DNA of 64,000 nucleotides from Mycobacteriaceae bacterium. GTDB taxonomy: Bacteria; Pseudomonadota; Gammaproteobacteria; Burkholderiales; Burkholderiaceae_D. Below, one piece after another: positions 1-6,793 of this stretch (positions within the stretch are counted from its first letter, which is position 1; the number at the start of each line of letters is the position of its first letter). The notes under the pieces are model-generated. The model did not search any database. It worked only from the letters and a program-made list of their open reading frames with translations, and was not told where the DNA came from. A program made the translations under genes and the position numbers. Where the stretch lies: positions 26,329 through 90,328 of the forward strand of contig CAJCHO010000104.1 of the NCBI GenBank assembly GCA_903970145.1, written 5' to 3'.

Positions 1-624
1 AAACAGATAGGGGCTGATCGTCGTCCCGAACACGGCAACGATCATCGCGGCACTGTTCGCATCCAGACTCAGCTGCGGCCACACTGTTCTGAGTGCAACC
101 TGACCCCACGGTACGTGGACGGTGAACAGCACCGCAGCATAGGCCAGCAACGACAGTGTCAGCCACTTCAGAAAAAATACATAGCGATGGTAGGGAACCC
201 AGATCTGCAGGATGAGGGTGGCGCACACAAAAACGCCCGTCATGAGGTGGCGATCGACACCAGCGACCAGTTCTGCGACCTCTCCCATGACAGCCACGTC
301 GGCGGCAATGTTCAGGGTATTGGCTATCAGGAGCGCGAGAACGACGACCCGCACTACTGCGGGAGAGAAAGCTTCTTTGATGTTCGCGGCCAGGCCCTTG
401 CCGGTAACCCGGCCGATGCGCGCGCAAGTGGACTGGATGGCCACCATCAGGGGCAGCGCCAGTGGCATCGTCCAGAGCATGTTCAGGCCGAATTGCGCTC
501 CGGCCTGGGAGTAAGTGGCAATGCCGCTCGGGTCATCATCGGCGACCCCGGTGATAAGTCCAGGGCCAAGGCGCGCCAGTGGATGTGTGCGGACGCGTTC
601 CCAGACCTTCGCGATGGCCTTCAC
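1..624 (-). CDS. NRAMP-family divalent metal ion transporter (3' part missing)
   Basis: The reverse strand encodes about 208 residues of a multi-spanning membrane protein that runs off the window edge. Near its start it reads GPGLITGVADDDPSGIATYS, the first-helix signature of an NRAMP subfamily in which the classical Asp-Pro-Gly-Asn metal motif is replaced by Asp-Pro-Ser-Gly. Hydrophobic helices follow, and a motif FGTTISPYLF lies close to position 1. The family moves Mn2+, Fe2+ or related ions across the inner membrane with protons. There is no in-frame ATG upstream of the first helix; an in-frame TGA lies about 85 bases upstream, so I chose the GTG at 624. It follows pilU on the same strand by 43 bases, but no functional link is evident. 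Confidence 0.82.
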   Translation of the reverse strand, partial: MKAIAKVWERVRTHPLARLGPGLITGVADDDPSGIATYSQAGAQFGLNMLWTMPLALPLMVAIQSTCARIGRVTGKGLAANIKEAFSPAVVRVVVLALLIANTLNIAADVAVMGEVAELVAGVDRHLMTGVFVCATLILQIWVPYHRYVFFLKWLTLSLLAYAAVLFTVHVPWGQVALRTVWPQLSLDANSAAMIVAVFGTTISPYLF

Positions 625-667
625 ACCCGTACGCGCCGCAAGCTGCGGGTTCGCGCGCAGTGCTTCT

Positions 668-1798
668 TCACGGCCGGCCGTATACGGGTGATTCGAAGTC
701 GCTGACCGTCAGGAATGGTGCGTCAGAAGTCGAATGTCCCTGCGAGAGTTTGATACGCAGTCCAAGGTCCGTGTGCGAATCGGCAAAACGCAGCGCCGTC
801 TCCAGATCGATGCGCTTGGCCTTGTAGAGGTCAAACAGCGACTGATCGAAAGTATGCATGCCGACTTCGTTGCTCTTTGCCATGGCTTCCTTGATCTCGT
901 CGATCCGCCCTTTGAGGATGAGATCCGAGACATAGGCGGATTGGACCAGCACTTCGGTCGCAAGCGCCAGCTGACCGCTGGTCGACGGTATCAGCCGCTG
1001 GGAAATCACGCCCTTGAGGTTCAGAGAGAGATCCATCAACAGGCCGCGCTGACTCTCTTCCGGGAAGAGGTGAATGAGCCGCTCGATCGCCTGGTTGGCG
1101 TTGTTGGCATGCAGCGTCGAGATGCAAAGGTGCCCGGTCTCGGCGTAGGCGAGCGCGTGCTGGGCGGTTTCACGATCGCGAATCTCGCCAATCACGATCA
1201 CGTCAGGCGCCTGGCGCAAGGCATTGCGCAAGGCGTCCCCGAAGGTATGGGTATCGATTCCTACCTCACGCTGGTCAACCAGCGATTTGGAATTCTTGTA
1301 AAGGAACTCGATCGGGTCCTCGATGGTCAGGATGTGTCCTTCGACGTTATCGGACCGGTAACCGATCATCGCCGCGAGGGTCGTCGATTTGCCCGAGCCG
1401 GCTGAGCCGACCAGGAGCACCAGGCCGCGCTTGAGCAGGGCGAGAGCGGCCGCCTGTGCCGGGACACCCAGCGTGGCGAAGTCGGGGATCTTTTCCTTGA
1501 TCAGGCGAATCACGAGACCCACTTCGCCGCGCTGGTAGTAGGCGTTGACCCGGTAACGACCCACGCCCTCGACGGCCAGCGACAGGTTGGCTTCCAGGTC
1601 CTGCTCGAACTGCGCCGCCTGGCGATCGCGCATGATGCTGTAGGCAAGGGTCTTGGTTTCACCAGGCGAGAGCGCCTCGCGCCCGACCGCGCGCGTCGCG
1701 CTGCCGATTTTCATATAGGGAGGACTGCCGACCGCGAGGAAGAGGTCAGATGCGCCCTGGTCGGCCATGAATTTCAGCAGCGCGTGCATGTCGATCAT
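668..1798 (-). CDS. pilU: PilU, type IV pilus retraction ATPase (PilT/PilU family)
   Basis: Hexameric cytoplasmic ATPase that works with PilT to depolymerise the type IV pilus for twitching motility and DNA uptake. The 376-residue protein has the PAS-like N-terminal domain of the family and then a Walker A motif GSAGSGKSTT, an Asp box (TIEDPIEF), a Walker B region (APDVIVIGEIRDRET) and the His box (TGHLCISTLHANNA). The C-terminus is extended and resembles PilU rather than PilT. The frame stays open further upstream, but the family normally begins at the MIDMHALLKF segment, so the ATG at 1798 is preferred; ATG at 1789 is also possible. No pilT is present beside it in this window. Confidence 0.93.
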   Translation of the reverse strand: MIDMHALLKFMADQGASDLFLAVGSPPYMKIGSATRAVGREALSPGETKTLAYSIMRDRQAAQFEQDLEANLSLAVEGVGRYRVNAYYQRGEVGLVIRLIKEKIPDFATLGVPAQAAALALLKRGLVLLVGSAGSGKSTTLAAMIGYRSDNVEGHILTIEDPIEFLYKNSKSLVDQREVGIDTHTFGDALRNALRQAPDVIVIGEIRDRETAQHALAYAETGHLCISTLHANNANQAIERLIHLFPEESQRGLLMDLSLNLKGVISQRLIPSTSGQLALATEVLVQSAYVSDLILKGRIDEIKEAMAKSNEVGMHTFDQSLFDLYKAKRIDLETALRFADSHTDLGLRIKLSQGHSTSDAPFLTVSDFESPVYGRP

Positions 1799-2174
1799 GT
1801 GGGTCCCGCGGTGATGGCTGACGTTACTGCGCAAATGACGCGCATAAGGCCCTCGTGCGCCGCACGACTTCGATGTGCGTTGCGAACTCGGGGATCATCG
1901 CGACCGGTGTGCTGCGAAAACACGGGCCGGCGCGCCGTCTGCCGCGCCGGGATTGGAACAAGCCCTGCTCGACGCCAGGGCGACGAGACTTCTCGCAAGC
2001 TTGGAGTACCGAATCGAGTATAGGTTCGATACTGCCCTCGGTCTAGCGCGCGTCCGTCGGCGTGAGGCCGCGATCGAGCCTTGCAATCTAAGCGCTTGGT
2101 GCGCTCGACCCCTGGGCACGGATCGTCCCGTGGGAGCTTTTCGCGGCGCCGACCTCGCCCGCCCACGACGGGGC
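1799..2174. other. Intergenic stretch between divergent pilU and the carbamoyltransferase gene
   Basis: About 375 bases separate the divergent genes. I see no convincing coding sequence; the short open frames on both strands are low-complexity by-products of high GC content. Its right end carries the carbamoyltransferase promoter. It must also hold the pilU promoter, which I cannot place. Confidence 0.5.
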
Positions 2175-2203
2175 TTGACAGAAGGCGCCCCTAAACCTAA
2201 TCT
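2175..2203 (+). promoter_or_regulatory. Sigma70-type promoter of the HTH-aspartate carbamoyltransferase gene
   Basis: A perfect -35 hexamer TTGACA (2175-2180) is followed by exactly 17 bases and a -10 hexamer TAATCT (2198-2203). Transcription would start near 2210, leaving a leader of only about 28 bases before the TTG start codon at 2238. Confidence 0.65.
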
Positions 2204-2217
2204 ACACTCTGCGTATA

Positions 2218-2232
2218 TTTCTTGAGAAGAAA
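2218..2232. repeat. Palindrome TTTCTT-GAG-AAGAAA in the leader of the carbamoyltransferase gene
   Basis: Six-base perfect arms flank a 3-base centre, between the predicted transcription start and the start codon. The encoded protein carries its own helix-turn-helix domain, so this is a candidate autoregulatory operator. It also contains the purine-rich stretch (GAGAAGAAA) that serves as the ribosome binding region. Operator function is inference from position. Confidence 0.4.
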
Positions 2233-2237
2233 TTGAA

Positions 2238-3533
2238 TTGAGCGTAGATCAACAGCCTTTCCTGCGCGACGCGATGCGACGCCTGAACCTGACCCGCGAT
2301 GGGTTTGCAGAACGTGTCGGCGTATCGCGTCGGGCACTCGATACCTGGCTGCTCCCGGAGGATTCGCAGGAATCAAGGCGCATGCCGGAAATCGTCCTGC
2401 GTTTCGTTTCGGAGATCCTGGAGCGCTCAGCAGCGCCCGGATCTACGCTTGGCGTATACACCGGCAAGCGGAACGAGCCAGCGGGTGGGAAGCTCGGCCC
2501 ACACCTCTTGTCGGTAGACCAATTTTCGCGGGATTCGGTTGAGGATCTGTTTCGCATCGCCGACGCCATGCAGGCAATCGCGCGTCGCCAGAAAGTGACG
2601 CGAGTGCTTGAAGGGGCAGTCCTGGCGAATCTGTTTTTTGAAGCCAGCACGCGTACGCGCATCAGTTTCAGTTCGGCCTTTGCCAGACTCGGGGGCTCGG
2701 TGTGCGATACGACCGGATTCACCTTCTCATCGATGGCCAAGGGCGAGTCGATTCACGACACGAGCCGCGTGATCAGTGGCTACGCGGATGCGATCGTGGT
2801 ACGCCACCCTGAAGAGGGATCCGTGGCGCAATTTGCCAGCGCCACCAATATCCCGGTGATCAATGGTGGCGATGGCGCAGGCGAGCACCCGACCCAGGCC
2901 CTGCTTGATCTGTACACCATCCAGCGGGAGTTCTCGCGTTTGAATCGGCTGGTTGACGGTGCGCACATCGCGTTCGTCGGCGATCTCAAATACGGTCGTA
3001 CGGTACATTCCTTAGCCAAGCTCCTCACCCTGTACCACGGCCTGAAGATCACCCTGATCTCGCCGCCCGCGCTGGCGCTTCCGGACAATGTGCTCAAGGC
3101 GATCGCGCGCAGCGACCATGTCGTCACGATGAGCGGGGATCTCGCCGCGGGGATTCGCGGTGCCGACGTGATCTACGCGACGCGCATCCAGAAGGAACGC
3201 TTCACGGCGGGCGAAGCGCTTGAGGGCTACTCACCCAGATTTCGCATAGACCGCGAACTCATCGAAACGAACTGCGGTGCCGATACGCTCGTCATGCACC
3301 CCTTGCCGCGTGACAGTCGCGCCGGCGCAAATGATCTGGCCGAGGATCTGAATCGGGATGCGCGCCTGGCGATTTTTCGGCAGACCGATAATGGCATTCC
3401 GGTACGCATGGCGATATTCGCGACCCTGCTTGGCGTGGCCAGCCAGGCACTGCGCTCGATGAAAGATGCGTCCTGGCGCACCCCTGCTTACGTCGGACCC
3501 GAGGACGCGCTGTTTCATGGAATCGATGCGTAA
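2238..3533 (+). CDS. pyrB: Aspartate carbamoyltransferase with N-terminal helix-turn-helix domain
   Basis: Catalyses carbamoyl phosphate + aspartate to N-carbamoylaspartate, the committed step of pyrimidine synthesis. Of 431 residues, about 75-120 onward match the E. coli PyrB catalytic chain: carbamoyl-phosphate loop STRTR (137-141), a Lys loop (SSMAKGES), HPTQALLDLYTI, TRIQKER and HPLPR. The first ~70 residues form an extra domain with an Xre-like pattern (LNLTRDGFAERVGVSRRALD), long linker after it. ATCases with such an N-terminal extension occur in other proteobacteria. No pyrI regulatory subunit or pyrC-like partner is adjacent. The start is TTG at 2238, just behind a purine-rich leader; the HTH domain requires this early start. 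The gene is monocistronic here. Confidence 0.88.
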   Translation: MSVDQQPFLRDAMRRLNLTRDGFAERVGVSRRALDTWLLPEDSQESRRMPEIVLRFVSEILERSAAPGSTLGVYTGKRNEPAGGKLGPHLLSVDQFSRDSVEDLFRIADAMQAIARRQKVTRVLEGAVLANLFFEASTRTRISFSSAFARLGGSVCDTTGFTFSSMAKGESIHDTSRVISGYADAIVVRHPEEGSVAQFASATNIPVINGGDGAGEHPTQALLDLYTIQREFSRLNRLVDGAHIAFVGDLKYGRTVHSLAKLLTLYHGLKITLISPPALALPDNVLKAIARSDHVVTMSGDLAAGIRGADVIYATRIQKERFTAGEALEGYSPRFRIDRELIETNCGADTLVMHPLPRDSRAGANDLAEDLNRDARLAIFRQTDNGIPVRMAIFATLLGVASQALRSMKDASWRTPAYVGPEDALFHGIDA

Positions 3534-3795
3534 CAGATTGAACTGTCAAAGGCTGGCTGCGCCTCTCAACGAGACTCGCGCGACCACAAGCAGAGAGCGC
3601 GATGCTTGCGTGCACTGTCCGTTTTCGCAGCGTTGGCGCGGGCAAAAACTCCTGAGTCGCGCGCGCCACATTTGCAATTCCGGGCGTTACATTTGAAAAC
3701 AAATTCACGCAGACTGGCCAAAGCAGGCATGCGTTAATTCGCTCATGGCAGATTGAACTGCCCGACGCGATGCGAACAAACTAGTGGAGAAGACC

Positions 3796-4131
3796 ATGAT
3801 CACGAGAAAACAAACTGCAGCAGCGATATTGAGCACGATTCTGTTGGGCATGACCGGTGCCGCGATCGCGCAGGAAAGCCAGTGGGACAAAGACCATCCC
3901 CGCCGAGCAGAAGTGAACGGGCGACTGGCCAATCAGGACGCGCGCATCCACGATGAAGTCAAGGATGGCCAGATTACCAAGGGCCAGGCCGCGCAGTTGC
4001 ACCAGCAGGATCACCAGATCCGCCAGGAAGAGCGCTCGATGGCCAGTCAGAATAATGGCCACATCACCAAGACTGAGCAGAAAGCGCTGAATCAGCAGGA
4101 AAACGGTGTCAGCAAGGAAATCGGCAAATGA
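3796..4131 (+). CDS. Small exported hydrophilic protein of unknown function
   Basis: A 111-residue protein with a clear Sec signal peptide (MITRKQ then a hydrophobic run ending near AAIAQ, residues 1-26). The mature part is very hydrophilic, predicted alpha-helical, rich in Gln, Asp, Lys and Asn, with segments such as HPRRAEVNGRLANQDARI and a C-terminus VSKEIGK. Similar short exported proteins of this composition occur in beta-proteobacteria but have no assigned role. The ATG at 3796 is chosen over a GTG at 3784 because GGAGA lies 5 bases upstream. A relic of its C-terminus lies downstream at about 4556. Confidence 0.75.
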   Translation: MITRKQTAAAILSTILLGMTGAAIAQESQWDKDHPRRAEVNGRLANQDARIHDEVKDGQITKGQAAQLHQQDHQIRQEERSMASQNNGHITKTEQKALNQQENGVSKEIGK

Positions 4132-4138
4132 ATTGCGC

Positions 4139-4167
4139 GGTCTGACGCTCTCAGGCGCCAGACCTTT
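4139..4167 (+). terminator. Possible intrinsic terminator after the small exported protein
   Basis: GGTCTG and CAGACC pair across a stem continued by CGC/GCG with one mismatch, followed by only a short TTT run. It lies 8 bases after the stop codon at 4131. Confidence 0.4.
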
Positions 4168-4250
4168 CACTGAGCTGATCCCCTCGCGCAACGCTGCGTC
4201 TGTCGCCACGCTGCCGTTCAGGGCGCCCGGAGGACCTAAAGCCGTCGCAC

Positions 4251-4430
4251 TCAGTGTCTGGTAGGTACCTTGCCACCAGCCTTGCGCGCCTCCGAGAGTC
4301 CGATCGCAATGGCCTGTTTGCGACTGGTTACTTTCTTGCCCGACGTGCCGCTCTTGAGCGTGCCGAGTTTTTGCCGGTGGACAGCCTTTTCGACCATCTC
4401 CTGCGCCTTAGCGCCGTATTTGCCAGCCAT
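4251..4430 (-). CDS. DUF6496-like small basic protein
   Basis: A 59-residue, strongly basic protein. It begins MAGKYGAKAQEMVEKAVHR and carries the conserved block SGKKVTSRKQAIAIGLSEAR, which is the signature of a family of tiny cytoplasmic proteins of unknown function in many proteobacteria. The frame continues upstream, but the ATG at 4430 has a GGAG ribosome binding site 7 bases away and matches the family start. Nucleic-acid contact is plausible from charge but unproven. Confidence 0.8.
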   Translation of the reverse strand: MAGKYGAKAQEMVEKAVHRQKLGTLKSGTSGKKVTSRKQAIAIGLSEARKAGGKVPTRH

Positions 4431-4555
4431 AGTCAGCTCCTTGGAAATTTCCCCGCGCGAGCCGCGCGAAAACATCACGATGAGCCCACTCATGGCCTGC
4501 CTGTCGTCGGGATCGCACCAAATTCCATGTAGGACACGACCTACCGGCCCCCTTG

Positions 4556-4583
4556 GAATCGTCAGTAAGGAAATCGGGAAGTA
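4556..4583 (+). pseudogene. Relic copy of the C-terminus of the 3796-4131 gene
   Basis: The bases GTCAGTAAGGAAATCGGGAA repeat, with two changes, the last codons of the gene at 3796-4131 (GTCAGCAAGGAAATCGGCAA). Both read VSKEIGK followed at once by a stop (TAA here, TGA there), and a similar GCGG..CTCTGA pattern follows the stop in each. No start codon or signal peptide remains. The best reading is a tandem duplicate that has almost vanished; chance similarity of such a short stretch is not excluded. Confidence 0.45.
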
Positions 4584-4640
4584 ACGCGGACTCTGATCTT
4601 CGGGACTCCCGGTTCTGCCGGAGGGGTATGTGCCGACGGC

Positions 4641-5111
4641 CTAGCTGTCGCTTTTCCAGTAGTCCTGCATCAACTCGTGCGACCACTGCGGCTGTCGCAC
4701 GGCGCTGCGCGGCAGAAACTCCACCATCACCGGTTTGATGTCGAGTACTGGTGTGCCGTCAATGGCGTCGAGTCCCGCGACGATCACGGATTGACCTTCG
4801 AGACGCACGATCCGACAGATCGTGCTGCCAATGCGGTTGGGTCGGTTTTTTCCGCGCTGCGCAAAGATCCCTACACGCGGCCACTCGTGGTTATTACGCG
4901 GATGGCGCGCGCCGCTGACAATGCGCTCGGGATCGACCTCGTGAAACAGGTACAGGATCTCGACATGTGAGAAGTCCCCTAGTCCTTCCAGTGCCTCCGC
5001 GCTAAATCGATCGCCAAGCGTGATTATCGACTCGCTATCACCCCAGTAGTCGTCAGTCGCCTCTTGGCGTGCTGCGCGCACCCGTCCGATCGCCTCAAAC
5101 CGTCCCTGCAT
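4641..5111 (-). CDS. TrmO/TsaA-like protein (UPF0066 family, probable tRNA N6-methyltransferase)
   Basis: A 156-residue single-domain protein matching the N-terminal beta-barrel of E. coli TrmO, which methylates N6-threonylcarbamoyladenosine at tRNA position 37 with S-adenosylmethionine. Visible motifs are HPRNNHEWPRVGIFAQRG, NRPNRIGSTICRIV and the late DGTPVLDIKPVMVEF segment typical of the family. E. coli TrmO has about 235 residues; the C-terminal part is absent, as in many short homologues. The ATG at 5111 has GGGAGG just upstream. The exact substrate is uncertain because short members have not all been tested. Confidence 0.8.
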   Translation of the reverse strand: MQGRFEAIGRVRAARQEATDDYWGDSESIITLGDRFSAEALEGLGDFSHVEILYLFHEVDPERIVSGARHPRNNHEWPRVGIFAQRGKNRPNRIGSTICRIVRLEGQSVIVAGLDAIDGTPVLDIKPVMVEFLPRSAVRQPQWSHELMQDYWKSDS

Positions 5112-5172
5112 CGTGCCTCCCCGACCAAGCGCAAGCCGCGCGACGCCACGCGTCTTCGCTGGGCAATGAAGT

Positions 5173-5349
5173 CTAGGCGGGGCTGCGCGCCGCGTAGACT
5201 GTTGCCAGCGCGAGCAGGATGCTGCCAATCTCGGAGCCGTCGGTACGCCCGGCGCCCGCCGCGATTCGGACGGCCTCGTTATGCATGACCTTGACGATCT
5301 CGACAGCGTCGCCCACGTGCTGCACGGTCTGCGTATTCAGGTTCGGCAT
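5173..5349 (-). CDS. 58-residue hypothetical protein
   Basis: A short reverse-strand frame with ATG at 5349, a GGAG motif 7 bases upstream and a TAG stop at 5173. The product starts MPNLNTQTVQHVGDAVEIV and has an amphipathic, Ala- and Val-rich helix followed by a hydrophobic stretch (IGSILLALATVYAA). Third-codon positions are strongly G/C, as in real genes here. I do not recognise a family. It sits between the TrmO-like gene and the MFS gene, all on the same strand, so it could be co-transcribed. Confidence 0.55.
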   Translation of the reverse strand: MPNLNTQTVQHVGDAVEIVKVMHNEAVRIAAGAGRTDGSEIGSILLALATVYAARSPA

Positions 5350-5395
5350 TTGATTCTCCTCAGTTACTGACCTTCACAGGATACTGCGCCCGGAC

Positions 5396-6784
5396 TCAGT
5401 CCGCCCATAGGCGCGCAAAGCTGGCCAAGCATGCCACGCCTGCGAACACCGCGCCCAGCGCCAGGGCGTAAAACGGCGCCTGCTCGGGTGCAAACAGGCC
5501 ATAGCACAGGGCGACCAGCGCGGCGCCGCTGGTTTGCCCCAACAGGCGAACGATGGCAATCACGCCGCTCGCGCCGCCGCTGCGTTCCGGCGGCGCACTG
5601 GACATCAGCGCGCGCAAATTGGGAGACTGGAAGAATCCGAATCCGGCGCCGCAAATCGCCATGCGCACAACGATATCGATGACCGGTGGATCGTCGCCGA
5701 GCAGAGCCAGCGAGATCATGCCTCCACACAGGATCGCCAGTCCAATGCCGCCGAGAAGCCCCGGGGGATGGCGATCCGACAGACGTCCTGCGATTGGCGC
5801 TGCCAGGGCGACAATGATTGGCCAGGACGTCATAAGAAAACCGGTGTCGACCGGGGTGCGGTGCAGAACCTGCTCGAAGTAGAAGGGCAGCGAAACGAAG
5901 GCCAGACCCTGCGTGGAAAACGAGGCGACGGCCGTCACGGCCGAGAGCGCAAACATCTTGCGGCGCAATAGATCGAGCGGCAGCATCGGCGCCGGATGAC
6001 CGGCTTCGCGGCGCACGAGCAGTGCCGCCGCCGTCAGAGCTAGCGCCAGCGGCAAGAGAATCAATCCCCAGGATTCGCGCTGCGCCGCGGCGCTCAAGGC
6101 GAGGATCAGGGTGCCAAAGGTGAAGGCTGTCAGGAAGGCTGTCAGGGGGTCAAAGCGGTGTTCACCGCGCGCCTTTTCTGGCAGCGTCGGCAGCGAACAC
6201 ATCAGTGCCGCGATACCCAGAGGCACGTTGATGGCAAATAGCCACGGCCAGGTGGCGACGGCAAGCACCAGTGAGGCGACACTTGGGCCGAGAACGAAAG
6301 ACACGCCGACCACCAGAGCATTCAGGCCGACGCCGCGGCCGAGTCGCTGTGGCGGATAAATCAGGCGAATCAGGGCGACGTTCACGCTCATGATCCCGCC
6401 CGCGCCGATCCCCTGCACGGCGCGCGAAACCGATAGCGCCAGTAGGGAATTCGAGAACGAGCATGCCAGGGAGGCGACGGTGAAGAGGACAAGACCGAAC
6501 AGGAATATGCGACGCGGCCCGAGCAGGTCACCGAGCGCGGCGAGCGGCAACAGGCTCGCCACCATCGCCAACTGATAGGCGTTCAGAATCCAGATCGACG
6601 CCGCAGCACCCGCATGCAGATCCGCACCGATCACGGGCAATGCGGTGTTGGCGATCGCCGTGTCCAGCGAGCCCAGGGCCACGCCGAGCATGATCCCGAT
6701 CAGCGCCCGGATATCGCGCGTTGATAGTCCGAGTTCATCGACAGTACGCTTGACGGGCAGGACTGGAGAATGCGGATCGGTCAT
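5396..6784 (-). CDS. MFS transporter, DHA2-type drug/H+ antiporter
   Basis: A 462-residue inner-membrane protein with 12-14 predicted hydrophobic helices. It shows the cytoplasmic loop motif A after helix 2 (LGDLLGPRR), an early helix-1 motif LDTAIANTALP typical of the DHA2/EmrB-QacA group, and a motif C-like segment in helix 5 (FVLGPSVASLVLA). Members export drugs, dyes or metabolites using the proton gradient. No membrane-fusion or outer-membrane partner and no regulator adjoins it, so the substrate cannot be named. The stop of the next gene upstream on this strand lies within 10 bases. Confidence 0.87.
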   Translation of the reverse strand: MTDPHSPVLPVKRTVDELGLSTRDIRALIGIMLGVALGSLDTAIANTALPVIGADLHAGAAASIWILNAYQLAMVASLLPLAALGDLLGPRRIFLFGLVLFTVASLACSFSNSLLALSVSRAVQGIGAGGIMSVNVALIRLIYPPQRLGRGVGLNALVVGVSFVLGPSVASLVLAVATWPWLFAINVPLGIAALMCSLPTLPEKARGEHRFDPLTAFLTAFTFGTLILALSAAAQRESWGLILLPLALALTAAALLVRREAGHPAPMLPLDLLRRKMFALSAVTAVASFSTQGLAFVSLPFYFEQVLHRTPVDTGFLMTSWPIIVALAAPIAGRLSDRHPPGLLGGIGLAILCGGMISLALLGDDPPVIDIVVRMAICGAGFGFFQSPNLRALMSSAPPERSGGASGVIAIVRLLGQTSGAALVALCYGLFAPEQAPFYALALGAVFAGVACLASFARLWAD

Positions 6785-6793
6785 CGGCTGCCG

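Noticed and set aside
115..705. Forward open frame of 196 codons
   Set aside because: It is antisense to a clear NRAMP transporter and has a His/Gln/Arg-rich composition typical of shadow frames in GC-rich DNA.
1795..2166. Reverse open frame of 123 codons upstream of pilU
   Set aside because: Arg-rich, without ribosome binding site or recognisable family; it overlaps the pilU start.
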